From NCBI RefSeq assembly GCF_900099835.1, contig NZ_FNKP01000001.1, forward strand, positions 3,348,001 through 3,412,000: DNA of 64,000 bases, written 5' to 3'. Below are positions 23,681 through 32,835 of the stretch, one piece after another. Position numbers and translations under genes: made by a program. The notes under the pieces are model-generated. The model had not been told where the DNA came from and searched no databases. It worked only from the letters and a program-made list of their open reading frames with translations. Source of the DNA: Paraburkholderia fungorum (GTDB taxonomy: Bacteria > Pseudomonadota > Gammaproteobacteria > Burkholderiales > Burkholderiaceae). The number at the start of each line of letters is the position of its first letter. Position 1 is the stretch's first letter.

Positions 23681-24133
23681 TCAGTGCGCGGTAGCCGGCG
23701 AGCCTGCCGCACCGGCTGGCGGTGGCGGATCCGTGACGAAGCCAAGCCGCTCCAGCCCAGCCTGCTGCGCTGCGCCCATCACCTGGGCGATCACCTCATA
23801 GCGGGTCGAACGTTCCGCACGCAATTGAATCTCCGGCTGTTCGGCCTGCTTGCCGGCGTCCGCGAAACGCGTGCGCATCTGCTCGGACGTGATGACGCTG
23901 CCGTTCCAGTACAGCTTGCCCGCAGCGTCGATGGAAAGAGAAATGGTTTGCGGCGTCTGACGTGCAGGAGCCGCCGCGACCTTGGGCAGATCGAGCCGGA
24001 TCGCGTGTGAGAACAAAGGCGCGGTAATGATAAAAATCACCAGCAGCACCAGCATCACGTCGATGAGCGGCGTCATGTTGATCTCGGCCATGGGCGCGGC
24101 CGCCTGCTTTTTTTCGAGTCCGCCGAATGCCAT
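23681..24133 (-). CDS. exbD: ExbD/TolR-type energy transducer
   Basis: A 150-residue inner-membrane protein with one membrane segment (residues 22-42). The essential proton-pathway Asp is at residue 25 in INMTPLIDVMLVLLVIF, as in ExbD. The periplasmic part (about 43-150) ends in a short Pro/Ala tail. With the MotA/TolQ/ExbB-type partner just upstream it would couple the proton gradient to outer-membrane transport through TonB; no tonB lies in the window. A TolR role is possible but no tol-pal genes are near. Confidence 0.88.
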   Translation of the reverse strand: MAFGGLEKKQAAAPMAEINMTPLIDVMLVLLVIFIITAPLFSHAIRLDLPKVAAAPARQTPQTISLSIDAAGKLYWNGSVITSEQMRTRFADAGKQAEQPEIQLRAERSTRYEVIAQVMGAAQQAGLERLGFVTDPPPPAGAAGSPATAH

Positions 24134-24268
24134 GTCGCCTCCTTTTACGAGAGTGAGCTAGCTCTGGATGGGTCTTGAGGCGTCGTACTCGCGAGTGGGT
24201 GTCTCTTGCGAGAACTTTCCCATGACTCGTAGTTCGTTGCACCGCTCACGGGCAATCGAAACAGCCAA

Positions 24269-24985
24269 TCAAGCCTGATGCGTCGACGCCTGCTGCGCCC
24301 GCACCATCGGCTGAGCCTGCTCGGCCGGCGCGCACACATACGCATGCAGATCGTGCGCAAAGCCGTCGAGTTCCTCCGACAACTGCCGCACGAGACGCCC
24401 GAGCACGTTATAGGCAAGCACCGCCGGAATCGCGACCACGAGGCCGAAGGCGGTCATGATCAGCGCTTCGCCAACCGGCCCGGCGACGTTCTCGATCTGC
24501 GCCTGCCCGCTCGCGGCGATGCTGCCGAGCGCGTGATAAATGCCCCACACCGTCCCGAGCAAGCCGACAAACGGTGCCGTGCTGCCCACCGACGCCAGCA
24601 GCACCTGCCCGAACTCGAGCCGCCGCTGCGACGCGCTGAGCGCCTGGCGCAGCGCCCGCAGCACGCGCTCGCTCCGTTCGACGCGAGCCAGCAACGCACC
24701 GGGAATGTCGACCTCAGCCGCGTGAAGCGCCGCTTCGGCGAGCGGCGCGAACACGCGCTCGCGATCCGTACGCTTGAGCACGGAGACGCCTTCGGACAGC
24801 GTAGGGGCCTGCCAGAACCGCGTAATGGCATGCGTAGCCTGACGTTTGGCGCGAGTGAGAATCCAGCTTTTGACGATCAGAAAGCACCAGCTTGCGATCG
24901 ACATGGCCAGCAGCACATACGCGACACCGTGCGTAATCGCATCGCTGGATTGCAGGTAATGGATGATGCCGCTGCTGCCTGCCAT
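24269..24985 (-). CDS. exbB: MotA/TolQ/ExbB proton channel subunit
   Basis: The 238-residue protein has three membrane segments (near residues 15-37, 128-152 and 172-194) and the family block LLASVGSTAPFVGLLGTVWGIYHALGSI. It forms a proton channel with the ExbD-like product encoded 135 bp downstream. The first residues (MAGSSGIIHYLQSSDAITHGVAYVLL) fit ExbB of betaproteobacteria. Fur lies 2 kb away, but no Fur box was recognised at this promoter, so iron control is only a guess. Confidence 0.88.
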   Translation of the reverse strand: MAGSSGIIHYLQSSDAITHGVAYVLLAMSIASWCFLIVKSWILTRAKRQATHAITRFWQAPTLSEGVSVLKRTDRERVFAPLAEAALHAAEVDIPGALLARVERSERVLRALRQALSASQRRLEFGQVLLASVGSTAPFVGLLGTVWGIYHALGSIAASGQAQIENVAGPVGEALIMTAFGLVVAIPAVLAYNVLGRLVRQLSEELDGFAHDLHAYVCAPAEQAQPMVRAQQASTHQA

Positions 24986-25073
24986 CTGACCTCGCCGGAG
25001 AAAGTGGTTTCACGAGCAGGACAGGAGCCGCGATGCCCCTGTCCTGTCCGAAAGACCTGTGCGTAAGGCCCTC

Positions 25074-25871
25074 TTACCGCAGACCCAACACGTCCTGCAT
25101 ATCGAAGAAACCCGCTTGGTGATTCTCGAGAAAATGTACAGCACGAAGCGAGCCTTGCGCATAAGACAAACGGCTCGACGATTTGTGCGTGATCTCGATA
25201 CGCTCGCCAGTACCCGCGAACAGCACCGTATGATCGCCGACAATATCGCCACCGCGAATTGCCGAGAACCCGATCGTGGACGGATCGCGCTCGCCGGTCA
25301 CGCCTTCGCGGCCATAGACCGCGCAGTCGTCGAGATTACGGCCGAGCGCGCCGGCGATCACTTCGCCCATGGTCAGCGCGGTGCCAGACGGTGCATCGAC
25401 CTTGTGACGGTGATGCGCCTCGATGATTTCGATGTCGTAGCCGGTCGCGAAATGCTTTGCAGCGAATTCGAGCAGCTTCAGCGTAACGTTCACGCCCACG
25501 CTCATGTTCGATGCGAACACGACGCCGATCTTGTCGCCGGCCGCGCGCAGCTGCGCTTTCTGCGCATTGTCGAAACCGGTCGTGCCGATCACCATTTTCA
25601 CGTTGTGACGCTGCGCCGCTTCGAGATGCTGCAGCGTGCCGTCGGGGCGCGTGAAGTCGATCAGATAGTCGGATTCGGCGAACACGCGCTCGATGTCGTC
25701 GGTCAGCAGAACGCCCGTGGGTTTGCCGAGAAACGCGCCCGCGTCCTGGCCGAGATGCGCGGAGCCGCTACGGACAAGCGCGCCGGACAGCGTGGCGGCG
25801 GGATCGTTGAGGACGGTTTCGATGAGCATGCGGCCCATACGGCCCGATGCGCCAGCAATGGCAATTTTCAT
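25074..25871 (-). CDS. dapB: 4-Hydroxy-tetrahydrodipicolinate reductase
   Basis: DapB makes tetrahydrodipicolinate for lysine and meso-diaminopimelate. The 265-residue protein has the nucleotide-binding GASGRMG at residues 7-13 and the catalytic block [16 protein letters not shown] near 150-165. Twelve extra codons upstream are open, but [13 protein letters not shown] is the family N-terminus, so 25871 was chosen. It lies between bamE (with its own terminator) and exbB. Confidence 0.96.
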   Translation of the reverse strand: MKIAIAGASGRMGRMLIETVLNDPAATLSGALVRSGSAHLGQDAGAFLGKPTGVLLTDDIERVFAESDYLIDFTRPDGTLQHLEAAQRHNVKMVIGTTGFDNAQKAQLRAAGDKIGVVFASNMSVGVNVTLKLLEFAAKHFATGYDIEIIEAHHRHKVDAPSGTALTMGEVIAGALGRNLDDCAVYGREGVTGERDPSTIGFSAIRGGDIVGDHTVLFAGTGERIEITHKSSSRLSYAQGSLRAVHFLENHQAGFFDMQDVLGLR

Positions 25872-25979
25872 GGCGATGAGGGTGCAAAAAATGCGAAGAA
25901 AGTGCAACCCGGCAGAGGCGGGCTAATGTGGCGACGGCAGGCAGCACACCCACACGCCGCGCACATCATGAGAAAGCGG

Positions 25980-26008
25980 AAAAGCCGGCGGGCGTAGCGC
26001 CCGTCGGC
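25980..26008 (-). terminator. Probable terminator of bamE
   Basis: An 11-bp stem GCCGGCGGGCG / CGCCCGTCGGC (one G-T pair) with a 3-nt loop at 25984-26008 is followed on the minus strand by TTTTCC. It lies 31 bp after the bamE stop. Confidence 0.7.
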
Positions 26009-26038
26009 GTTGCCCGCCTTAAGACAGGGACAGCGCGA

Positions 26039-26857
26039 TTAGCTGCCCGTTCCCGACGAAGTGGCCGGGGACGCGGTCAACGGTGCGTTGAGCGTCGGGC
26101 CGCCGTTGCTGCTTTGCGGACCGGTCGGTCCCACCGGATTGCTGTTGTTGTCCGGCTGTTGCGGCGGCGGCGGACGATGGAACTGGAACTGCGGCTGGCC
26201 TTGAGCCGTCGGACCTTGCGACGGGATGCCGCCGCCATTCGCGGTCGGCGCGCTAGGCACGGCCGAGCGCGGATTACCCGGCGACGTTTGCACAGCACCG
26301 GTCGCCCGATTGGCGGCCTGCGCGGCTTCCGCGTTTGCGTCCGCGGACGGAACAGCGGACGCCGCGGCACCGTCGACAGCCGACGCGGCAGCAGGCGCCG
26401 CAGCGGTAGCTGCCGGCGCGCTCGCCGCACTGGCGGCAGTCGCCGTAGCCGCCCTTCTGCCACCGCGCCTGTCGCCGTCGATTTCGGCGAGCAACTCGAG
26501 GTTGGACGGCAGATCTTCGCCACCCTGCCAGCTGGTGACGATGTCACCCGAGAAGAACACTACGAAGTCGCGCTGCTGCACGATTGCCGTCGAGCCGCGC
26601 TTGAAATAGAACACGTAGTCCCAGCGGTCTGCGTGGAACATGTCGGTCAGAAGAGGCGTGCCAAGCAACTGACGCACTTGCGCACGGGTCATGCCGACTT
26701 TCATCTGGGCTGCAGCTTCTGCCGAAACAAAATTGCCTTGCACCACTGTAATCCGGTACGGCGTGATGCTTTGGGCAACACGCTGTGTCAGGCTGTCGTA
26801 AGTGGAACATCCGGCAAGAACCGCGACAGTCGCAACAGCGATCAAGGTACCCCGCAT
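26039..26857 (-). CDS. bamE: Outer-membrane assembly lipoprotein BamE with long C-terminal tail
   Basis: BamE is a lipoprotein of the BAM complex that folds outer-membrane barrels. The start at 26857 gives MRGTLIAVATVAVLAGC with lipobox LAGC (Cys17) and a GGGGGAG four nt upstream; an alternative start at 26896 also has a plausible site. The BamE/SmpA core (about residues 18-130) includes the QGNFVSAEAAAQMKVGMTRAQVR and LLGTPLL blocks. E. coli BamE has 113 residues; here about 140 more follow, rich in Ala, Pro, Gln, Ser and Gly, and likely disordered. Divergent from fur, with 160 bp between. Confidence 0.92.
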   Translation of the reverse strand: MRGTLIAVATVAVLAGCSTYDSLTQRVAQSITPYRITVVQGNFVSAEAAAQMKVGMTRAQVRQLLGTPLLTDMFHADRWDYVFYFKRGSTAIVQQRDFVVFFSGDIVTSWQGGEDLPSNLELLAEIDGDRRGGRRAATATAASAASAPAATAAAPAAASAVDGAAASAVPSADANAEAAQAANRATGAVQTSPGNPRSAVPSAPTANGGGIPSQGPTAQGQPQFQFHRPPPPQQPDNNSNPVGPTGPQSSNGGPTLNAPLTASPATSSGTGS

Positions 26858-27017
26858 TCGGCTCCCCCGGTAGATCAATTGAGATTTTGAAATCATTTCA
26901 CTCACCGTGCGGGCCCGAAGACGAGCCGCGCGAGTTTCATTCCATCGAAGATGACCAGAGAACGGCAAAAACACATTACTATGAGAGCCCAGCATTGTAC
27001 TCTAGGGATCCCTTGTC

Positions 27018-27446
27018 ATGACCAATCCAACCGATCTCAAGAATATCGGGCTCAAGGCGACCCTTCCGCGCCTCAAAATCCTTGAGATTTTTCAGCATAG
27101 CCCGGTGCGTCACCTGACCGCCGAAGACGTGTACCGCAACCTCCTGCACGAAGAGCTCGATATCGGCCTGGCAACCGTATATCGGGTGCTGACGCAATTC
27201 GAGCAGGCAGGCCTGCTCTCGCGCAGCAATTTCGAGTCGGGTAAGGCGGTGTTCGAATTGAACGAAGGGTCGCACCACGACCACCTCGTGTGCCTCGATT
27301 GCGGGCTCGTCGAAGAATTTTTCGACCCCGAAATCGAGAATCGCCAGCAGTCCATTGCGAAGGAACGCGGCTTCAAGCTGCAGGAACACGCACTGGCGCT
27401 CTACGGCGCCTGCACGAAGGAAAATTGCCCGCATCGCAAGCACTGA
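27018..27446 (+). CDS. fur: Ferric uptake regulator Fur
   Basis: The 142-residue protein is a typical Fur: DNA-binding domain (residues 1-80; [16 protein letters not shown] recognition region), HHDH metal ligands at 86-89, CxxC at Cys92/Cys95, a further His at 124, and C-terminal Cys132/Cys137. With iron bound it represses uptake genes. The bamE/fur divergent arrangement is common in betaproteobacteria. Its promoter lies in the 160-bp gap. I could not identify a convincing Fur box there. A strong terminator follows at 27489. Confidence 0.96.
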   Translation: MTNPTDLKNIGLKATLPRLKILEIFQHSPVRHLTAEDVYRNLLHEELDIGLATVYRVLTQFEQAGLLSRSNFESGKAVFELNEGSHHDHLVCLDCGLVEEFFDPEIENRQQSIAKERGFKLQEHALALYGACTKENCPHRKH

Positions 27447-27488
27447 TGCGGGTTTGGCCGCGTCGGAGGACGCGGCCAAATACACAAG

Positions 27489-27525
27489 AAAGCCCCGGCC
27501 GATGCGAATTGGCCGGGGCTTTTTT
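27489..27525. terminator. Bidirectional terminator between fur and allA
   Basis: A 10-bp GC-rich perfect stem, AGCCCCGGCC/GGCCGGGGCT (27491-27520), with a 10-nt loop, AAAG on the left and six T on the right. Confidence 0.94.
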
Positions 27526-27557
27526 CATGATCGGCGCCTGCTGTGATGCAGCCGGAT

Positions 27558-28076
27558 TTACGCCTGCGCGATCAGCTCCTCACTCACCTCGAACGCCAGC
27601 CGCCAAGGCTCGGTTAATGAGATTTCATCGCAATTGGGCTGCTCGCCGCCCCGGTCCACCACGATGAAATCGCTCACCCGATCGAGCGCCAGCAACGGGT
27701 GATGCCACACGCCTTTTGCATAGCTCACGCCCTGCCACGAATCGGTCCAGAAAGCGCGCATCTGGGCCGGGTCGAACTCGCCTGCGGGCGCGACCACGAC
27801 CAGGTAATGTTCGTCGCGTAAGGGAATGAAAGCCTGACTGCCGAGCGGATGCCTTTCCATCATCGTGATATCGACCGGAAAGGCGCGTGGCTGCGCGCGG
27901 AACAGGTTGATCAGCGGTCGGCCGCCCTGCTCCGTCACGTCGACGCGAGCGAGGTCGTGATAGCGCTCGGTCGTGCCCCCATTGATCGCGAAATGACGCG
28001 CGCCATCCAGTTCGATGACCTCGCCGAACGGCGCGAAAGCCGCGCGCGTCAGGCGTTCCAGCTGCAATGTTTTCAT
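27558..28076 (-). CDS. allA: Ureidoglycolate lyase
   Basis: AllA splits (S)-ureidoglycolate to glyoxylate and urea, the last step of this purine breakdown route. The 172-residue cupin-fold protein shows family blocks [34 protein letters not shown] and WHHPLLAL (putative metal-binding His pair). The ATG at 28076 has GGAGGG in front. It follows the allantoicase gene by 14 bp, which gives consecutive steps allantoate to ureidoglycolate to glyoxylate. Confidence 0.94.
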   Translation of the reverse strand: MKTLQLERLTRAAFAPFGEVIELDGARHFAINGGTTERYHDLARVDVTEQGGRPLINLFRAQPRAFPVDITMMERHPLGSQAFIPLRDEHYLVVVAPAGEFDPAQMRAFWTDSWQGVSYAKGVWHHPLLALDRVSDFIVVDRGGEQPNCDEISLTEPWRLAFEVSEELIAQA

Positions 28077-28090
28077 CGGCGAACCCTCCG

Positions 28091-29101
28091 TTAAGCGATT
28101 TCACCCCACAGACGCAGCCGCGATACGCCGCCGTCCGGAAAGATATTGAAACGAACGTGGGTCACCGGACCGAGCGATGCGAGGCCGTCGGTGAAGGTAT
28201 GCACGTGATCCATCTGCAGCTTCTGTTCGTCGAGCAGCAGCGGCCAGAACATCGCCTGCGTGACGAGCGAATCGTCGGTGCCGCCCGTAACCGACGCGGC
28301 CTGCAGCGAACAGCGGTCGGGGAAATTGCCCTTGAAGTGCGCCGTATCCACTTCGATCTTGCGGATCACGCCCGGCCGCGCCAGCGCGACGATCGCCCAG
28401 TCGTTGCCCGGCTCGCGACGCCGCCGCGTTTCCCAGCCGTCGCCCATGTTGACGCCGCGGCCCGGCATCAGCATCTGCGAAGCAGGACCGAAATGCTGAT
28501 TGTTCGCGGCCACCAGATACGCGCCGTTTTCGATGGCGGCAAGGTCCAGCAGCGTGCCACGCTCGACGCGTTCCCAGTCGCGTTTCGGCTGACCGTACAC
28601 GCGCAAACGCGCGAGGCCGCCGTCCGGGTACAGATTCACGCGCAGATGCGTGAAGGCGCGCGCGTCGTTCACTTCGACGTAATGGTGCTGGTTACCCTGC
28701 AACGTGGTCGCGGGCACGAGCGGCTGCCAGTCGGCGTTATCGGGCGGCGTGTCGCCGTCCGCGTAACAGGCGTCGATCGACGCAGCCGGCGGAAAATTGC
28801 CCGTGAAGTGGCTCGTGTCGAGGTCCACGCCGTGCACGACGCCCGGTCGCGCGAGGCGGATCACGCAGTGGTCGTGGCCGGTGGTGCGCTTGCGGCGGGT
28901 TTCCCAGCCGTCCATCCATTTGCCGTGATCGTCGTACTTGCCGGGGATAAACACCGCCGGTTGCGGGTCGAGCATGCGCTCTTTCGGCGCGAAGAATTCG
29001 TCGCTCGCGTACAGCGCCTTCGCGCCCAGACGCGGGTCGGCGAGATTCATGTAGCGACGGGTGAAGGCGGGAGCGTTGGGGTCGAGGATCGGATTAGCCA
29101 T
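28091..29101 (-). CDS. alc: Allantoicase
   Basis: Allantoicase hydrolyses allantoate to urea and ureidoglycolate. The 336-residue protein contains two tandem allantoicase repeats, recognisable by the twin GWETRR motifs (about residues 65-70 and 220-225), each with a following HFxGNFP segment ([16 protein letters not shown]) and an LYPDGG/IFPDGG beta element. It forms an operon with allA. Other purine-breakdown genes are not in the window. A 282-bp region separates it from dctA. Confidence 0.96.
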   Translation of the reverse strand: MANPILDPNAPAFTRRYMNLADPRLGAKALYASDEFFAPKERMLDPQPAVFIPGKYDDHGKWMDGWETRRKRTTGHDHCVIRLARPGVVHGVDLDTSHFTGNFPPAASIDACYADGDTPPDNADWQPLVPATTLQGNQHHYVEVNDARAFTHLRVNLYPDGGLARLRVYGQPKRDWERVERGTLLDLAAIENGAYLVAANNQHFGPASQMLMPGRGVNMGDGWETRRRREPGNDWAIVALARPGVIRKIEVDTAHFKGNFPDRCSLQAASVTGGTDDSLVTQAMFWPLLLDEQKLQMDHVHTFTDGLASLGPVTHVRFNIFPDGGVSRLRLWGEIA

Positions 29102-29383
29102 AGTCTCAGTCAGGCAGCGAAAAGATGAAGGACAACCGGCGGTGCTTGCAGGGTCCGCCGGTGCGGAAAGCGCGCTGCACTGGCGCGCGGAATTCGGGAC
29201 GGTGGTGATGTCGACAGTCGGGTTGCAAGCTGCGGGGGACCGACCGCGCTGTTCTCAGCAGCAGGAGCGGTGGCAAAGGCGGCGGAGGCAGCAGCGAATC
29301 GCAACTTCGGCGCAGCAGGCCCGGATTCCCGCCGCCACACTCGCGGCAGACCACGAAACACATCTGCCTCCCCAGCGCCGGCT
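29102..29383 (-). other. 282-bp gap between dctA and alc
   Basis: No gene is supported. One 8-bp perfect inverted repeat, ACCGGCGG (29135-29142) / CCGCCGGT (29155-29162), lies 34-61 bp upstream of alc without a T-run. The alc promoter should be in this stretch. Confidence 0.4.
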
Positions 29384-30712
29384 TCAGACTGCCGGCACAC
29401 GCTCGCCGCTCAGCGCTTCAACGCCCGCGTCCTCGCCAGCGGGCACGTAACGCAAAGCCGCATCGCGATTCAGCACGCGATGCGCGCGCACCCGGTCGAT
29501 ATCGTTTTCCCACACGGCCACGACCACCGTCGCCACGCAGTTGCCGATCAGGTTGGTCAACGCGCGGGCAATGCCGACGAACCAGTCGACCGGCAGAATC
29601 AGCACGAGGCCGAGCACCGGGATCGCCGGAATCGCCGACAACGTGGCCGCCAGAATCACGATGGCCGAGCCAGGAATGCCGTGCGCGCCTTTCGACGTCA
29701 CCAGCGATACGAGCACCACTACGATCAGGTCATGCAGCGACAGAGGCGTGTTCGTGGCCTGCGCGATGAAGATCACCGCCAGCGTGAGATAGATGGAAAA
29801 GCCATCGAGATTGAAGGAGTAGCCGGTCGGAATGACCAGGCCGACGGTCGAATCCTTGACGCCCATCCATTCGAGCTTGCGCATGATCTGCGGCAGAACG
29901 GCGTCGGACGAAGCGGTGCCGAGCACGATCGACAGTTCTTCGCGCAGGTAGCGGATCAGCTTGAAGATGCTGAAGCCCGCGAGCCGCATGACGACGCCCA
30001 GCACGACCGCGACGAACACGAAACAGCTCACGTAAAACACCAGCACGAGCATGCCGAGTTGCTTCAGCGACTCGACGCCGTAGGTGCCGGTGGTGAACGC
30101 AATCGCGCCGAGCACGCCGAGCGGCGCGAGCTTGATGATGAAACCCATCACGCGGAAAAACACTTGCGAGAGTTCGTCGATCAGGCTGCTCACGCGCTGC
30201 GCCTTATTTCCAAGCAGCGACAGAGCGGAGCCGAACAGCACCGAAAACACCAGAATTTGCAGGATATCGCCGGTGGCAAACGCGTTGATGGCCGTGTCGG
30301 GGATGATCTTCAGCAGAAATCCCGCGGTGTCCTTGAGACTTTTCGCGTTCTCGGTGTAAGTCGCGAGCGACGCCGGATCGAGTGAATGCAGGTTGATGTT
30401 CATGCCGACGCCCGGCCGCGTCGCGTAGGCGAGCACGGCGCCGATCACGAGCGCGATCGTCGTCATGACCTCGAAGTAGACCACCGCTTTCAGGCCGACG
30501 CGCCCGACCTTGCGCAGATCGCCCGCGTGCGCCATGCCACTGACCACCACGCAGAACACGATCGGCCCGATCACCATTTTGATCAGCTTGAGAAAGCCGT
30601 CGCCGAGCGGACGCAGCGACTGCGCGAAATGCGGATACACCGCGCCGATCACGATACCCGCCACCAGCGCTATGACGACCCGGCCAAACAGCGAATTGAA
30701 AAATTTCAACAC
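29384..30712 (-). CDS. dctA: C4-dicarboxylate:cation symporter DctA
   Basis: A 442-residue inner-membrane carrier of the dicarboxylate/amino-acid:cation symporter family. Family blocks include RPLGDGFLKLIKMVIGPIVFC near residues 33-53, REELSIVLGTASSDAVLP, VIPTGYSFNLDGFSIYL and the TNLIGN motif. It reads close to E. coli DctA throughout, so C4-dicarboxylates are the best guess, but paralogues with other substrates are common in this group. It is divergent from a GntR regulator, and an exact FadR-type palindrome lies 35 bp upstream. The last 30 residues extend past the E. coli C-terminus. Confidence 0.9.
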   Translation of the reverse strand: MLKFFNSLFGRVVIALVAGIVIGAVYPHFAQSLRPLGDGFLKLIKMVIGPIVFCVVVSGMAHAGDLRKVGRVGLKAVVYFEVMTTIALVIGAVLAYATRPGVGMNINLHSLDPASLATYTENAKSLKDTAGFLLKIIPDTAINAFATGDILQILVFSVLFGSALSLLGNKAQRVSSLIDELSQVFFRVMGFIIKLAPLGVLGAIAFTTGTYGVESLKQLGMLVLVFYVSCFVFVAVVLGVVMRLAGFSIFKLIRYLREELSIVLGTASSDAVLPQIMRKLEWMGVKDSTVGLVIPTGYSFNLDGFSIYLTLAVIFIAQATNTPLSLHDLIVVVLVSLVTSKGAHGIPGSAIVILAATLSAIPAIPVLGLVLILPVDWFVGIARALTNLIGNCVATVVVAVWENDIDRVRAHRVLNRDAALRYVPAGEDAGVEALSGERVPAV

Positions 30713-30746
30713 GGCTTCCTCCTGGTTGAGATTTGCATCTGTTCAG

Positions 30747-30761
30747 ACTGGTCGGACCAGT
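30747..30761. promoter_or_regulatory. FadR-type operator upstream of dctA
   Basis: ACTGGTCGGACCAGT is a perfect 7+1+7 palindrome with the TGGTNNNACCA core of the FadR subfamily of GntR regulators. It sits 35 bp before dctA and divergent to the GntR gene. Confidence 0.82.
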
Positions 30762-30908
30762 ACTGTTATGGGCAATAGTAGGAAGCCGATATACTGGCGT
30801 CAAGGAATCATAAAACAGTGTTTACCCGTTGTTTTTCCAGCTGTTTCGGGTCGGATTGCGTCAGCAAATGTTCCGACGATACAGCCGCCCGACGCGCGTA
30901 TTAGAATG

Positions 30909-30921
30909 CTGGTCAGACCGC
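30909..30921. promoter_or_regulatory. Second, imperfect operator at the gntR promoter
   Basis: CTGGTCAGACCGC keeps the GGTCNGACC core of the dctA palindrome but breaks the outer pairs. It lies directly after a -10-like TAGAAT (30902-30907) and 19 bp before the regulator start, which suits autorepression. Confidence 0.6.
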
Positions 30922-30939
30922 GCCACCCAGTGAGCCACG

Positions 30940-31632
30940 ATGAAAAACGTCCCGCATACCGTTACCGATGCCGCCATCGCGACCATCCGCGAACGGATTG
31001 AAGCGGGCGTCTATCCGGTGGGCAGTCTGCTGCCCGCACAGCGCCAACTGTCCGAGGAACTGTCGATCAGCCGCGCGTCGTTGCGCGAGGCGCTCTCCAC
31101 GCTGGAGGCGCTCGGCTTGCTGGTGATTCGCCCGGGCAAGGGCGTCTATGTGGAAAGCGCGCAGGCCGCAGCCGCGCAGTCCTGGCGTTTCGCGGAGCAG
31201 TCGTCGCTGCCGGACACTTATCAGATGCGTTTCGCACTGGAAGGCTTTATCGCGCGGATGGCGGCGCTGGCGGTCAGCGATTCCGACCTTGCGTGGTTCG
31301 AAGAAAACATCACGGCCATGCAAACCGCGCTCGCGTGTGATGAGCTCGACGAAGCCGCCCGTCTCGACTACGACTTCCACATGCGGATCGTGAGCATTGC
31401 CGGCAACGCGGCAATTGAGTCGATTCTGAGCAGCAGCGCGGACATCATGAAGGAAAGCCAGCGGATGCCGTTCTACCGGCGCGAACTGGTGTTGTCTACG
31501 TACACCGAGCATCGCGCGATTCTGGATGCGCTGAAGACACGCGATTCCGCCGCCGCTGGCAAGGCGATCGAAACGCATATTTCGAACGCCGCACAGCGCG
31601 CAGGCGTCTATTTCCCGACACCACAGACGTAA
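30940..31632 (+). CDS. GntR-family regulator, FadR/FCD subfamily
   Basis: The 230-residue protein has an N-terminal winged helix (residues 10-75; PAQRQLSEELSISRASLREALSTLEALGLLVIRPGKG) and a C-terminal all-helical FCD domain. The metal-ligand pattern is visible: Asp and His in DYDFHMRI, His in EHRAIL and His in ETHISNA. Such proteins answer to small organic acids, which fits the divergent DctA. Two matching operators lie between the genes. Its stop codon overlaps the A-tract of the terminator. The effector is not known; a C4-dicarboxylate or glyoxylate-related acid is inference. Confidence 0.9.
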   Translation: MKNVPHTVTDAAIATIRERIEAGVYPVGSLLPAQRQLSEELSISRASLREALSTLEALGLLVIRPGKGVYVESAQAAAAQSWRFAEQSSLPDTYQMRFALEGFIARMAALAVSDSDLAWFEENITAMQTALACDELDEAARLDYDFHMRIVSIAGNAAIESILSSSADIMKESQRMPFYRRELVLSTYTEHRAILDALKTRDSAAAGKAIETHISNAAQRAGVYFPTPQT

Positions 31633-31660
31633 AAAAGCCGCTCCGAAGAGCGGCTTTTTT
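31631..31660. terminator. Bidirectional terminator after gntR
   Basis: GCCGCTC/GAGCGGC stem with a CGAA loop, six A on the left and six T on the right. It abuts the gntR stop and faces gapA on the other strand. Confidence 0.94.
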
Positions 31661-31715
31661 ATCTACGACGACCGGCCAGAAAACCGGTGTCGCCGAGCAT
31701 GCAGCGCGCGATAAC

Positions 31716-32726
31716 TTACTTCGCGTTAGCCAGCGCCACAGCCGTGTCCAGCATGCGGTTCGAGAAGCCCCACTCGTTGTCGTACCAGCTCGACACCTTC
31801 ACCAGACGGCCCGACACCTTGGTCAGCGTCGAGTCGAACGTCGACGAAGCCGGGTTGTGGTTGAAGTCGATCGACACCAGCGGTGCCGTGTTATAGCCGA
31901 GGATGCCCTTCAGCGAACCTTCCGAGGCTTCCTTCATGATCGCGTTGACTTCTTCGACCGTCGTGTCGCGTGCAGCGATGAACGACAGATCGACGACCGA
32001 CACGTTGATCGTCGGGACGCGGATTGCGTAGCCGTCGAGCTTGCCGTTCAGTTCCGGCAACACCAGGCCAACTGCCGACGCTGCGCCGGTCTTGGCCGGG
32101 ATCTGGCTGTGCGTCGCCGAGCGGGCGCGGCGCAGGTCTTCGTGATACACGTCCGTCAGAACCTGGTCGTTCGTGTATGCGTGGATCGTGGTCATCAGAC
32201 CGTTCACCAGGCCGATCTTGTCGTTCAGCGGCTTGACCAGCGGTGCCAGGCAGTTCGTCGTGCACGATGCATTCGAAATGACCGTGTCCGATGCCTTCAG
32301 CACGTTGTGGTTCACGCCGTAGACGATCGTTGCGTCGACGTCCTTACCGCCCGGCGCCGAGATGATGACCTTCTTTGCGCCGCCCTTGATGTGCGCGCTC
32401 GCCTTTTCCTTGGTCGTGAAAAAGCCCGTGCATTCCAGCACGATGTCGACGTTCAGCTCGCCCCACGGCAATTCAGCCGGGTTGCGGTTAGCCAGCACGC
32501 GGATCTTGTCGCCGTTCACGACCAGGTAGTCACCGTCCACCGACACTTCGCCCGGGAACTTGCCGTGCGCCGTGTCGTATTGGGTCAGGTGAGCGTTGGT
32601 CTTGGCATCGCCCAGATCGTTGATGGCGACGATTTCGATATCGTGCTTCTTGCCGTTTTCATAGAAGGCGCGCAGCGTGTTGCGGCCGATACGGCCGTAG
32701 CCGTTGATTGCGACGCGAATCGTCAT
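31716..32726 (-). CDS. gapA: Glyceraldehyde-3-phosphate dehydrogenase
   Basis: GAPDH oxidises and phosphorylates glyceraldehyde 3-phosphate to 1,3-bisphosphoglycerate with NAD. The 336-residue protein has the Rossmann start INGYGRIGR, the NAD-type AINDL near residues 34-38, and the active-site Cys155 in SNASCTTNC, followed by HAYTNDQ. The ATG at 32726 has CAGGAGA in front. It follows tktA by 109 bp on the same strand; a large hairpin sits in that gap. The tktA-gapA order is common in betaproteobacteria. Confidence 0.97.
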   Translation of the reverse strand: MTIRVAINGYGRIGRNTLRAFYENGKKHDIEIVAINDLGDAKTNAHLTQYDTAHGKFPGEVSVDGDYLVVNGDKIRVLANRNPAELPWGELNVDIVLECTGFFTTKEKASAHIKGGAKKVIISAPGGKDVDATIVYGVNHNVLKASDTVISNASCTTNCLAPLVKPLNDKIGLVNGLMTTIHAYTNDQVLTDVYHEDLRRARSATHSQIPAKTGAASAVGLVLPELNGKLDGYAIRVPTINVSVVDLSFIAARDTTVEEVNAIMKEASEGSLKGILGYNTAPLVSIDFNHNPASSTFDSTLTKVSGRLVKVSSWYDNEWGFSNRMLDTAVALANAK

Positions 32727-32779
32727 GGTCTATCTCCTGATGGCTGAAAAAAATTCGTCCAGGTTTCGTCTGACTGGCT

Positions 32780-32825
32780 GCGTTGCCGCGCGTTCAAGCC
32801 GAGGCGTGAACGCGGACGGCAACGC
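32780..32825 (-). other. Large hairpin in the tktA-gapA gap
   Basis: GCGTTGCC (32780-32787) pairs with GGCAACGC (32818-32825), and CGCGTTCA (32789-32796) with TGAACGCG (32807-32814), with a small internal loop and a 10-nt apical loop. There is no T-run directly after it, so it is more likely an mRNA processing or stability element than a terminator. Confidence 0.6.
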
Positions 32826-32835
32826 CGGCGCGAAA

